Shown: positions 17,115-25,808 of the stretch, one piece after another | Numbering within the stretch: position 1 is the stretch's first letter | Layout of the letters: every line of letters begins with the position of its first letter | NCBI GenBank assembly: GCA_026414485.1 | Contig: JAOAIX010000008.1 | Span: 26,717-90,716, forward strand | Origin: Candidatus Bathyarchaeota archaeon | GTDB lineage: Archaea; Thermoproteota; Bathyarchaeia; Bathyarchaeales; Bathycorpusculaceae | Direction of reading: 5' to 3' | DNA: 64,000 nt | Notes under the pieces: generated by a model | The model's database searches: none | What the model was told of the DNA's origin: nothing | The model's input: only the letters and a program-made list of their open reading frames with translations | Made by a program: the position numbers and the translations under genes

Positions 17115-18494
17115 TCAGACTTTTATTTTTTGGAGTATGTGAATTTCGCGCCCGATCTTATGGTGTTCATCAACGTCAACAAACGTAGACAGTTCTTTCA
17201 GCGATGGCGCAGCGCTACTGTCTTGAGTGAAAAATACTGTTTGGAGAGGCTTGACTATTTTAAACCCTACTTTGAGGGCCATCTCTTGTAAGTTCATTGT
17301 TACTGGTTTGCCGGCGCGCGTTTTTACGAAGGGCGCAACAACAACTAGGTAGCCATTTTCTCTGAGTACATGGTATGCTTCGCTGAGAAAGTCTCCAAAG
17401 AGGGGTTTGAGTTTGTTGACAAGTTTGACTGCGTAGGCTTCGGTGGGGACTTGCCGAAGTGCAGGACCTAAATCAGGTTCCGTTGCTATACAGTCAATGG
17501 GCTCCCGAAGTTTGCTAGTTAAGTGCCTTGCGTCGCCTTGCAGAACAGCGAAATTGGCATCTTCTAACGAGTATTCACGCTCTATCCAACTTAAGTTTCG
17601 CCGGGCGGCATCGACGCACCAGCGGTTTAAATCTACACCAATAACTTTGGCTCTGGCTAAGAGGGCCTCCTGCAGAATTGTGCCTACTCCGCAGAAGGGA
17701 TCAAGAAAAACTTTGTCAGCTGTACAATGGGATAGGTTCACGACGATTTTTGCTATTCGAGGGGGGATAGCGAAGATTTTGCGTTGTACAGGTTTTTCGA
17801 CATCTCGTTTCTGGAATTCAAAAGGGTTATGCACCGCTACCGTGTTGGCTATGGCAGTTTTATTTTTGCCTATACATAGCAAAATCTCAGCGTTGTCTTC
17901 GACTAGACCCTTCTTTAGGACCTCAACGGCTGTCAAGTGAGGGTGCTCACGGCGCCGTGGAAAACCCATAAAACGCGTTTTTTTGTCCTGTGCTTTTAAT
18001 TCGTCTTTAAGGCTGCTGCCTAAAAAGCGGTGAACTGTGTGTGCTAACTTGTTGAAGGGGAAAGGCGTTTCCGCCCAATAGACGCTGACGCCGAAAACGG
18101 CTTTACCTGAAGAAGCCTGCGGCATCTTGGAAGCCAAGACGTCAAGGGGCAAGCTGTTTTTGAGTTGAAGTTTGGCTTGTTTGTCTTCTTTGACAAACGC
18201 GTCTGCTAATTGTTGTGTGGGAACAAACGTGGCGACTTTGGCGATCTTAAGAATGCCCCCCAAAGCATCAATAATTGTAGGGTTTAAGGGCACGTCCGTT
18301 TTAAAGGTAAAGAAGGTACGTGAAATCTCGTGTACCTCAAATTTATGGTCGTGTGTTTGAAGAAAAGAAGTAACCTCTGCTAAAGAAAGCTTCCAGTTTT
18401 TTCCACAAACGAAACAGTAAAAGTTCTCATCAACGCATGACATAACAGCACAACTACAAGGATGACTCCGCGACATTTGAGAGTAACGGTTCAA
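17115..18494 (-). CDS. THUMP-domain RNA methyltransferase, Trm11/TrmG10-like
   Basis: The 459-residue protein has an N-terminal cysteine-bearing segment (CSCAVMSCVDENFYCFVCG), a THUMP-like region and a C-terminal Rossmann methylase. The SAM motif is VFLDPFCGVGTILQEALLA near residue 260, followed by VIGVDLNRWCVDAARRN. The usual catalytic DPPY of Trm11/TrmG10 enzymes is replaced by ATEPDLGPALRQVP, a variant also seen in other archaeal THUMP methylases. tRNA N2-methylguanosine formation is likely. It is convergent with the deaminase gene. Confidence 0.8.
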   Translation of the reverse strand: MNRYSQMSRSHPCSCAVMSCVDENFYCFVCGKNWKLSLAEVTSFLQTHDHKFEVHEISRTFFTFKTDVPLNPTIIDALGGILKIAKVATFVPTQQLADAFVKEDKQAKLQLKNSLPLDVLASKMPQASSGKAVFGVSVYWAETPFPFNKLAHTVHRFLGSSLKDELKAQDKKTRFMGFPRRREHPHLTAVEVLKKGLVEDNAEILLCIGKNKTAIANTVAVHNPFEFQKRDVEKPVQRKIFAIPPRIAKIVVNLSHCTADKVFLDPFCGVGTILQEALLARAKVIGVDLNRWCVDAARRNLSWIEREYSLEDANFAVLQGDARHLTSKLREPIDCIATEPDLGPALRQVPTEAYAVKLVNKLKPLFGDFLSEAYHVLRENGYLVVVAPFVKTRAGKPVTMNLQEMALKVGFKIVKPLQTVFFTQDSSAAPSLKELSTFVDVDEHHKIGREIHILQKIKV

Positions 18495-18550
18495 CTCTGC
18501 AATAAAGGGTTAAATGGAGGCAGAGATAATCACATGTGGGAATCTGGAAT

Positions 18551-19168
18551 ATGACAACTACAACGGAGAAAGTTGCAGGTGCTCTCTACAGGTCAGGCTG
18601 TATAAAGTTTGGCACGTTCAAAATCAAATCAGGTGCAACAAGCCCCTACTACGTGGATCTTGCGGGTTTACTTGCTGTCCCTAAGGAGCTATGCGTCATC
18701 GCTGACGCTGCGGCGCAGCAGATTCAAGCGTTGATGGCGACGGAGCAAATTGATAAACTAGCATCCATAGAACTCAAGGGCGCACTGATTTTACCCAGTA
18801 TAGGCTGCCGCCTCAATCTCCCCTGCGTAGTTGTCCGTAAAGAAGAGAAGGCCTACGGCGTCACAGGCAGAATTGCAGGCGCAAACATAAACAAAGGTGA
18901 CCGTGTTTTGTTTTTCGACGATGTCATCAGCGAAGGCTTATCTAAGCTTGAAGGCACTAAACCGCTGCAGGAACTAGGAGCCCAAGTAAAACATCTAATG
19001 GTTGTGGTTAATCGAGAACAAGGCGGTAAAGAAACTTTAGAAAAAGCAGGCTACCAAGTGCACGCGCTGGCAAAAATATCAGAAATAACCAGTTACCTCC
19101 ACAGCAAAAACTACATCTCAAAAGAACAAGCAGAAGCCGTCTTAAACTACATCAAGAATAGAGCTTGA
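18551..19168 (+). CDS. pyrE: Orotate phosphoribosyltransferase
   Basis: PyrE joins orotate and PRPP to make OMP in pyrimidine synthesis. The 205 residues have GCIKFGTFKIKSGATSPYYVDL at the start, SIELKGALILPSIGCRLNLP and VVVRKEEKAYGVTGRIAG, and the PRPP-loop region VLFFDDVISEGLSK. The usual DDVITTGGS loop is altered at its last residues. The ATG at 18551 is preferred to the upstream GTG at 18536. The gene is monocistronic and divergent from the THUMP methylase. Confidence 0.88.
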   Translation: MTTTTEKVAGALYRSGCIKFGTFKIKSGATSPYYVDLAGLLAVPKELCVIADAAAQQIQALMATEQIDKLASIELKGALILPSIGCRLNLPCVVVRKEEKAYGVTGRIAGANINKGDRVLFFDDVISEGLSKLEGTKPLQELGAQVKHLMVVVNREQGGKETLEKAGYQVHALAKISEITSYLHSKNYISKEQAEAVLNYIKNRA

Positions 19169-19315
19169 CCCTTACATGGTGTTAAATCTGCCCAAAGGAC
19201 AAGTTTCTGTCTTTTCTCTACAGCTACTTTTCCTGAGTCAAAAATTACTCCAAATTGTGGAGCATTTCAGAACTGAAAAAGCTTTATGATGGCAAAGTAA
19301 TCCATTCTATTCAAA

Positions 19316-19446
19316 GCCGGGGTGGCGGAGTGGTTATCGCGCTGGCCTCGAGATCTAAGAACGCACAAGGGGCTCTGTGTTAAACGCAGACAAGCCAGCC
19401 AGTGGGCCTTTGGCTCGCAGGGGTTCGAGTCCCTTCCCCGGCGCCA
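19316..19446 (+). tRNA. tRNA-Ser (CGA) with intron
   Basis: The acceptor halves GCCGGGG and CCCCGGC pair, and CCA is encoded. The anticodon stem CTGGC/GCCAG has the loop CTCGAGA with anticodon CGA at 19349-19351. A long class II variable arm GTGGGCC-TTT-GGCTCGC confirms a serine or leucine type, and CGA assigns serine. A 40-nt intron (19353-19392) sits after position 37. The tail of an integrase gene starts 34 bp downstream on the other strand. Confidence 0.93.
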
Positions 19447-19480
19447 TCAACATGAAAATGGACGAATCCCCGGCTAGCAG

Positions 19481-19654
19481 CTACTTTGGCTTTCTGAATA
19501 GCTTGGCGTTTTGGTAGTCGCAGACGTATTGGAATCCCGCCTCAAGCAGCTTGACGGATTCTTCGAGTGTCCAGGCGACTTTGACTGTGTAGTCTTGTTC
19601 GCCGAAGTCTACGAGCTGGGTGTAGCGCAGGGTGTTTTTGATATTTTCTGTGAG
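19481..19654 (-). pseudogene. C-terminal remnant of a tyrosine recombinase (integrase)
   Basis: The last 57 codons of this frame read ENIKNTLRYTQLVDF, then TLEESVKLLEAGFQYVCD and end FRKPK. The TLRYTQL segment matches the nucleophile region of tyrosine recombinases (Tyr at about 19622-19624), and the EAGF.YV...KLFRK ending is common in integrases of TACK archaea and methanogens. Everything upstream (arginine and histidine catalytic residues) is missing. The remnant begins within the last 45 bp of the CheB-CheR fusion gene, in a different frame, and points toward tRNA-Ser. It marks an old integration at that tRNA. Confidence 0.7.
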
Positions 19655-22600
19655 GGGATTGTTATCACGAATTTTACGCCTTTGCCTGGTTCGCCAGTTT
19701 CTTTGATTGCCCAGCCGTATATTTCGCATGCCTTTTTAATGAGGTAGAGTCCGTAGCCTGTGCCTTTTCCGAAGCCCTTTTGGAAAAGTTTCTCTTTTTC
19801 TTCGAATGTTATGCCTACGCCGTCATCTTCATAGATCAAGTCGACGAAGTTAGGTTGCTCTTTGAAGTAAATTTTTATTTTTGTGGTTTTTTCTCCGTAT
19901 TTTAATGTGTTTTCAATTAAGTTACTGAAGAGCACGGATAACATTTGGTCGGATAACACTTGAAGACCTTTAACTTCGTTTTGCAGTTTTATTCCTTTGA
20001 AGTCAGGAAATAGCGCGGCAGCATCGTCGAATGCTTTACCGACGTCTATCATCTCGAATTTTTGGCTACCTAGCGATTGATAGATTGTGGCGATCTCCAA
20101 TATTCGTTCAATTGTGCCGGTGGCAGCGGCGATTTTGTCTAGGTATTTTTCGGCGTCTTGGCCTTTTATTATGTTTTTTATGAGGTACAAGTTTCCTTTG
20201 ATTGTTGTGAGCTTGTTTTTTACGTCGTGGCGGGTGAAGTCTTCGATTGTTTGTAGTTTTTCTTCGAGTGTTTTTAGTTCGGTAATGTCGTCAAGTGCAA
20301 GAATTAAGCCTTCAGGCTTTTTTTCAGGAGTCAAATATTGTTGAATCCGCATTTGATATGTGCAGTGGGCCATTTGGACTTCAAGCCTAACTTTTTTGCC
20401 TTTCGCTGCTGCGACCAGTGCATTGGCGAATTCTTCATGAGGGATTCCTAAGCGTATATCTGTTATAGGTCGACCGACGTCGGAGGGCAGAAGTTTCATT
20501 AAAGCTTCAGCTGCGTTGTTAAAGCGTCTTACTCTGTAATCGTCATTCACAATAACGACAGCTGTGTTAATATTAGTCATCAAATTGTTCAAATCGCTGT
20601 TTAGTAAAGTAAGGGTTTCATTTCGCGCCCTAAGTTCATCATTTAGTGTCTTTAGCTCTTCGTTGGCTGAGCTTAACTCTTCTTTGGCAGTTTCTAGCTC
20701 TTCATTGGTGGTTAAAAGTTCTTCATTGGTTGACTGAAGTTCTTCGTTTGTAGAACGTAATTCTTCTTCTATGCTTTTTTGTTGTTCAAGGGTGCTACGT
20801 AGCATCTCTTTGGTGTAGGCTAACTCGTCCTCCAGCTCTTTGAGATATTGGTCTTTGTCGGTGCCTCTTTTGTAGTCGGTAATTTCTTTCGTATAGGGAC
20901 TTGAGAGCACGGACATTGTGACGAGAAATAGATGTTTGTCGCTTATTGATGTTAAGAAAGGTTTTACTTGAATGTTTAATGTCTTTTTTTGTTTGTCTTT
21001 TTCCAAGAACGCTAATGCTTTACCGGTAACGTTGCGGGTTTTTGCCTCAAGAAAAGCTGTTGTTAACGCAGGTCTGAGTTCTTCTCGGATAACTTTAGAG
21101 ACATTAAGGCTTGCTACGCCTGTTTCTAAAGAGACGTATGGACTTACGTTTCCGCGGAGGGCGAGAATGTCCATGTTCTCATTAATAACTATTGTAGGGG
21201 GAGCATAGTCAGCTATCAGGTTATTGTCAACTTCCAATAACAGTTTCGTTACGTCAACGTTCGTAGGAGTCGGCAGCGTCGGTTTCTCGACTGTAAATGT
21301 GGAGGGTTGCCAAGTGTCTGTTTTGAGGGCGGCGGCTACGCTTCTTTTTATGAAAATACTTGTTGACGCTACTTGTTCAAACAGATTTGTTTGTTTGCCC
21401 ACTGTTTCGGATTCGCCTAACACGAGAAAGCCGTTTGGGTTTAGTGCACGGTGGCACGTAGCAATTACTTTTTCCTGGGTGGGTTTATCAAAATAGATGA
21501 GGAGGTTACGACAGAAAATTATGTCCATTCCTGAAAAGGGTATGTCCCTTGTTAGGTCATGTTTGGCAAACAGGCACATTTCTCTTATTTTTTTGGAAAT
21601 CTCGTATCCATCTTTTGTGGTCGTAAAAAATTTCTCTAGTCTGTCTTGAGAAATGTCTCTGTTTATGCTTTTTGGGTAGATTCCTCTGCGGGCTTTATTC
21701 ACGTTTTTCTCGTTGACGTCAGTTCCATAGATCTGGACTTGTTTGTCAGTATGTCCTGTTTCTTCTAAGAACTCCATCAAGGCAATGGCTAATGAGTAGA
21801 CTTCTTCGCCGCTAGAACATGCAGGAACCCAAATGCGAATAGGTTGACCACTTACTTTACTTTTGATAATTGCCGGCAAGACAGTTGCTTTTAAAACTTG
21901 GAAAGCGCGAGGCTCTCTGAAAAACTTAGTTACAGAAATCAGCAAATCACTATATAACATGTACAGTTCATCTTTATCTTTCCTTAAAGTGTCAACATAT
22001 TTTTCGAGGCTTCCGATGTTACTCAGTAGCATTCGTCGATTAATTCGCCGTTCAATTGTAGACCTTCGATAATTAGCAAAATCTACATTGAAAAAAGTTT
22101 GTAGTAAAGCAAAAACATCGCTCAATGCATGTTCAGGTAGAGCTAAATCTTGAGACACTGCATTGGGACGGTTCATATTTGGTCGCTGTGAAATTCGGTT
22201 CAGTTCGTGTGCAATTTTCTCTGGAGAAAGAACTAAATCTACGACTCCGGCGTCTATGGCGTTTTTGGGCATGTCAGGAAATTGACAAGTCGCGGGGTCT
22301 TGTACAATTGTTAAACCGCCTGAAGCCTTTATGCATTGTAACCCTTCGGTGCCGTCATCGCCTGTCCCTGACAAGACTATGCCTATGGGGAATACGTTCT
22401 GTTCAGACGCCAAAGACTGCATAAACGCGTCTATTATTTTTTGGAGCCTCTGCTTTTCTTGAAGATGCAGAACTCCATTTTTTATAGTTAACACTTTAGC
22501 GGGAGGATTAACGTAGATACAGTTTGATTGTATATTTAAACCGTTTTGAGCCACCTGAACAGGTATGCCAGTCACTGTGGATAATATGTCAGGCAATAAA

Positions 22601-22800
22601 GTTCTCTGGCTTGGAGAGAGATGCTGAATAATTATTACCGCTAAAGAAAATTTTTCATCCAACTTTTTTACAAGTTCTTTTAAAGCGTTCAAACCACCCG
22701 CTGAAGCACCAACAGCCACAACTGCAACGCCGCGATCACCTAAATTAACATCAGTCACGTCCTTTTTTGCTTCCCCAACTGCTTTTTCCCCAGAGCTCAA
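19609..22800 (-). CDS. CheB-CheR-PAS-histidine kinase fusion protein
   Basis: The 1063-residue protein fuses several signalling domains. CheB methylesterase (residues about 25-205) has VGASAGG, IIQHLSPSQRTLLP and LSGTGDDGTEG. CheR methyltransferase (about 225-490) has SVTKFFREPRAF, WVPACSSGEEVYSLAI and IFCRNLLIYFD. A coiled coil (about 665-765) and a PAS domain (to about 860) follow. The kinase has FTRHDVKNKL with the candidate phospho-His near 856, an N box NLIENTLKYGE near 961 and a GTGYGLYLI box. No REC domain is attached; the neighbouring REC-PAS protein is the likely partner. The last 14 residues after VITIPSQ derive from integrase-remnant DNA read in another frame. Confidence 0.92.
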   Translation of the reverse strand: MSSGEKAVGEAKKDVTDVNLGDRGVAVVAVGASAGGLNALKELVKKLDEKFSLAVIIIQHLSPSQRTLLPDILSTVTGIPVQVAQNGLNIQSNCIYVNPPAKVLTIKNGVLHLQEKQRLQKIIDAFMQSLASEQNVFPIGIVLSGTGDDGTEGLQCIKASGGLTIVQDPATCQFPDMPKNAIDAGVVDLVLSPEKIAHELNRISQRPNMNRPNAVSQDLALPEHALSDVFALLQTFFNVDFANYRRSTIERRINRRMLLSNIGSLEKYVDTLRKDKDELYMLYSDLLISVTKFFREPRAFQVLKATVLPAIIKSKVSGQPIRIWVPACSSGEEVYSLAIALMEFLEETGHTDKQVQIYGTDVNEKNVNKARRGIYPKSINRDISQDRLEKFFTTTKDGYEISKKIREMCLFAKHDLTRDIPFSGMDIIFCRNLLIYFDKPTQEKVIATCHRALNPNGFLVLGESETVGKQTNLFEQVASTSIFIKRSVAAALKTDTWQPSTFTVEKPTLPTPTNVDVTKLLLEVDNNLIADYAPPTIVINENMDILALRGNVSPYVSLETGVASLNVSKVIREELRPALTTAFLEAKTRNVTGKALAFLEKDKQKKTLNIQVKPFLTSISDKHLFLVTMSVLSSPYTKEITDYKRGTDKDQYLKELEDELAYTKEMLRSTLEQQKSIEEELRSTNEELQSTNEELLTTNEELETAKEELSSANEELKTLNDELRARNETLTLLNSDLNNLMTNINTAVVIVNDDYRVRRFNNAAEALMKLLPSDVGRPITDIRLGIPHEEFANALVAAAKGKKVRLEVQMAHCTYQMRIQQYLTPEKKPEGLILALDDITELKTLEEKLQTIEDFTRHDVKNKLTTIKGNLYLIKNIIKGQDAEKYLDKIAAATGTIERILEIATIYQSLGSQKFEMIDVGKAFDDAAALFPDFKGIKLQNEVKGLQVLSDQMLSVLFSNLIENTLKYGEKTTKIKIYFKEQPNFVDLIYEDDGVGITFEEKEKLFQKGFGKGTGYGLYLIKKACEIYGWAIKETGEPGKGVKFVITIPSQKISKTPCATPSS

Positions 22801-22888
22801 TTTGCTTCCCCTCCCCTCTCCAAAAGGTTGTAAAGCTGAACCTTAATTACCACTTAAAGCGGCAGGTTCACCTATTTTTACTTGAACG

Positions 22889-23647
22889 CTATTTTTCAGG
22901 TATATCTTTCGCAAACCTGAATATTGCTTTTTGCCCGCTTCGTTTCGTAGCCACAAGGGTGACTTCAACAGGAAAAGTGGTGCCATCTTTGCGTCTTTGC
23001 ACTCCCTCAAAAAAGACTTGCTGCCCTGTAAGGGTTTTGAGCAAAAGTTCATTGTCCACTTTGTAAGTGCCAGCTTCAAGGTCCTTTATGTTCATCGCCA
23101 GCAACTCTTCACGCGTGTAACCGACGCTTGTACAGGCTTGTGGGTTAACATCTAAAATTCGTCCCTCTAAGTCATGGATAAAAATGGCGACTGGGCAATG
23201 CTCCAGTATCAAACGACAAATCCGTTCATTCTCCTCAAAAGCAGACTTCATTTTAGCTCGTTCAATAGCGCCACGAATAACATGTACAAGCTCAGCGTAA
23301 ACCGTACTTGGCTTGCCATGTTTGTTAACATAGCCGTCAGCCCCCAAATTAAGCGCTTTAATAGCTATTTCTTCTCTGCCCTTCCCAGTAAAAATTACAA
23401 AAGGCAGGCCATAGAAGCGTTGGCGAAATTCCACAAGAAACTGTAAGCCGTCCTTTGGAGACATTTCATAATCTGAAACAACAACATCGTATTTCTGTGA
23501 ATCTAACTTACTGAAAGCCTCATCCACGGACAAAGCAGTATCAACCTTAAAGCCACCATCCAACTCCAAAAGATCCTTAGAAACATCAAGAAAAGCGGCG
23601 TCATCATCCACGTGTAAAACCCGAATAACAGAAGTACCACCAAACAT
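22889..23647 (-). CDS. Response regulator with PAS domain
   Basis: The 252-residue protein has a receiver domain (residues 8-120). Its acidic pocket is LHVDDD, the phospho-acceptor is the aspartate in VVVSDYEMSPKDG near residue 59, and the conserved threonine and lysine lie in FVIFTGKGREE and GYVNKHGKP. A PAS domain follows (about 140-250: RICRLILEHCPVAIFIHDLE, FEGVQRRKDGTTFPVEVTL). There is no DNA-binding output domain. It lies 88 bp upstream of the CheB-CheR kinase gene on the same strand, so the two probably form one phosphorelay. The signal sensed by the PAS domain is unknown. Confidence 0.9.
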   Translation of the reverse strand: MFGGTSVIRVLHVDDDAAFLDVSKDLLELDGGFKVDTALSVDEAFSKLDSQKYDVVVSDYEMSPKDGLQFLVEFRQRFYGLPFVIFTGKGREEIAIKALNLGADGYVNKHGKPSTVYAELVHVIRGAIERAKMKSAFEENERICRLILEHCPVAIFIHDLEGRILDVNPQACTSVGYTREELLAMNIKDLEAGTYKVDNELLLKTLTGQQVFFEGVQRRKDGTTFPVEVTLVATKRSGQKAIFRFAKDIPEK

Positions 23648-23906
23648 TTGAGTCTTCTTCGCTCCATTATTTAAACGGCGAACTTTGTATAAAGATAGCC
23701 GAACGCGATATATAATAATTCACTATATGTTCATATTTGTATAAAACTAGTCACTTAAAGGTAAACCACTACTTAAAATAAAAAAGAGCGTAGTGATGTC
23801 AACGTAACCTTCTATGGCCTGACACTTTCAAAAGCTACCAAACATTCTCTGGTTTTATTCAGGACGCAAAAAAGGAGAAACAAAAACAGAGGCGCTTTTA
23901 GTCTGC

Positions 23907-25121
23907 CTATATGTTCTGTCGTAGTTTTTTTGCTATTTGGTCGATGAACTCTTCAGTGTAAACTTGCCTGTTTTGAGGACTTGGAGTAGCAACAGCCATC
24001 AAATCACTAGTCAAAACGCCGCTTTCCACAGTTTCAAGCGCCGCCTCTTCTAGTTTAGAGGCGAAAGCCACAACCTCTGGCGTTTTGTCTAGGGCTCCTC
24101 TCTTTTTGAGGGCACCTGTCCACGCGAAAATCAAAGCCATGGGATTAGTGGAGGTTTTTTCACCCTTCAAATATTTGTAGTAGTGTTTCTGAACCGTGCC
24201 ATGAGAAGCTTCATACTCATAGTACCCTTCTGGGCTAACCAGAACAGAAGTCATCATCGCAAGACTACCATAAGCTGAGCCCACCATGTCGCTCATCACA
24301 TCACCATCGTAGTTTTTACATGCCCAAAGCAGCCCACCTTCAGTTTTCATTACCCGCGCCACCGCATCGTCTATAAGCGTAAAGAAATAGTGGAGACCTT
24401 CTTGCTCAAATTTTATTTTCCAATTACTCAGGTACTCCTCTTCAAATATACGGCGAAACTGCGCATCGTAAGTTTTAGAGATCGTATCTTTGGCACCAAA
24501 CCATACATGCAACTTCTGGTCGTAAGCATATGTAAAACAAGCCTTAGCAAAACTTGCTATTGATTTGTCAGTGTTATGGATACCTTGGATTACACCAGGC
24601 CCTCTAAATTCTTGGACAAGCCCTCGCCACAACTCTCTGCCAGTACTGCTTGTGAAAACCAACTCAGCTTTACCCGCTTCTAAAACTCGGTATTCACAGT
24701 TTTTATAGACGTCACCATAGGCATGTCTCCCAATGTGAATGGGCTTTTTCCACGAACGCACCGCAGGCGGAATATTCTTAGCAATAATAGGCGCCCTAAA
24801 AACAGTGCCGTCCAACACAGCCCTAATGGTACCGTTTGGACTTGGCCACTCCTCCTTGAGATTATACTCTTTTACACGATCCTTATTGGGAGTTATCGTG
24901 GCACATTTCACACCGACACCATGTTTCTTTATAGCTTCTGCCGCCTGCAAAGTTATTTTGTCACCAGTTTCATCTCTCTTTTTAAGTTGAAGATCATAAT
25001 ACTCAACCTCTAGGTCAAGGTAAGGCAAAAGAAGTTTGTCTTTGACCATTTTCCACATTACACGGGTCATTTCGTCCCCGTCTATCTCAACGATTTTGTT
25101 CTTCATCCTAATTTTTCCCAT
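23907..25121 (-). CDS. icd: Isocitrate dehydrogenase, NADP-type, type II family
   Basis: This enzyme oxidises isocitrate to 2-oxoglutarate with CO2 release. The 404 residues have the type II (eukaryote-like) pattern: [77 protein letters not shown] and [18 protein letters not shown]. The type is distinct from the homodimeric prokaryotic Icd. The start at 25121 follows GAGGTG by 8 nt; an in-frame ATG at 25145 is less likely. The gene appears monocistronic. Confidence 0.94.
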   Translation of the reverse strand: MGKIRMKNKIVEIDGDEMTRVMWKMVKDKLLLPYLDLEVEYYDLQLKKRDETGDKITLQAAEAIKKHGVGVKCATITPNKDRVKEYNLKEEWPSPNGTIRAVLDGTVFRAPIIAKNIPPAVRSWKKPIHIGRHAYGDVYKNCEYRVLEAGKAELVFTSSTGRELWRGLVQEFRGPGVIQGIHNTDKSIASFAKACFTYAYDQKLHVWFGAKDTISKTYDAQFRRIFEEEYLSNWKIKFEQEGLHYFFTLIDDAVARVMKTEGGLLWACKNYDGDVMSDMVGSAYGSLAMMTSVLVSPEGYYEYEASHGTVQKHYYKYLKGEKTSTNPMALIFAWTGALKKRGALDKTPEVVAFASKLEEAALETVESGVLTSDLMAVATPSPQNRQVYTEEFIDQIAKKLRQNI

Positions 25122-25325
25122 TCCACACACCTCAACAGCAGACAACTCATATGAAAGACAGGTAAATCCTCGTTACCCAAAGACGACGTCTTTAGCAAAA
25201 CCTTTCTGCCTTTGGCATATATAAAAAGTTGTTCACTCTAAAGCTAAAAGTCAAGTTCACAGTTACTTACTAAAAAGAGGAGCAGCAAGTTGGTTCTTGC
25301 TAAATTCTAGACGCGTGATGTTTAA

Positions 25326-25646
25326 CTAAAAACCAAATAACCCCTTGTTTTTTGCCGAGTTTTCACCATGTTCATGCTCACTTTCTTCAGAGATATGATG
25401 GGCCACATGAATGCCTAAACCTGTTGCAGCCCCCGCTGAAAGCCCCAAAAGCAGATTTGTAAGCCAAACATACTGTGCAGAGTTAAACAACGTGATTACC
25501 ACCAATATGTCAAAAATCACCGAGATAGCAAGGTAACCATAACACCACGTTTTGACGCTTACACCTCTTGGCTGGTTAATTCCAATTCCTACGAGGAAAC
25601 CAAACATTACAAGGAAACCAATTAACGCGTAAATCCAATCGTACAT
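25326..25646 (-). CDS. Small three-helix membrane protein
   Basis: The 106-residue protein has hydrophobic segments at about residues 4-22 (WIYALIGFLVMFGFLVGIGI), 35-53 (YGYLAISVIFDILVVITLF) and 62-80 (WLTNLLLGLSAGAATGLGIH). A polar tail with two HH/HEHGE histidine pairs and a final KNKGLFGF follows. No family is recognised. The histidine- and glutamate-rich tail (AHHISEESEHEHGE) could bind a metal, but that is speculation. It is a single gene between icd and the divergent radical SAM gene. Confidence 0.6.
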   Translation of the reverse strand: MYDWIYALIGFLVMFGFLVGIGINQPRGVSVKTWCYGYLAISVIFDILVVITLFNSAQYVWLTNLLLGLSAGAATGLGIHVAHHISEESEHEHGENSAKNKGLFGF

Positions 25647-25808
25647 ACCGCCTCACCCTGTTGAATTTGATAATACTTTCTCCACGCCAATTTAATAGGT
25701 TATTGTATCTTCCTTTTGCAACCAAAGGGGCACCAAACAAAACGGTTTGATTGTTTTTAACCACTATCTTTTTTACTCAACTTTCCTGTAATAACCATAC
25801 ACAGTCGG

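Noticed and set aside
19655..19729. First 25 codons of the frame that contains the integrase tail
   Set aside because: They lie fully inside the CheB-CheR fusion gene, are arginine-rich shadow sequence and have no integrase similarity. Only the last 57 codons were kept.
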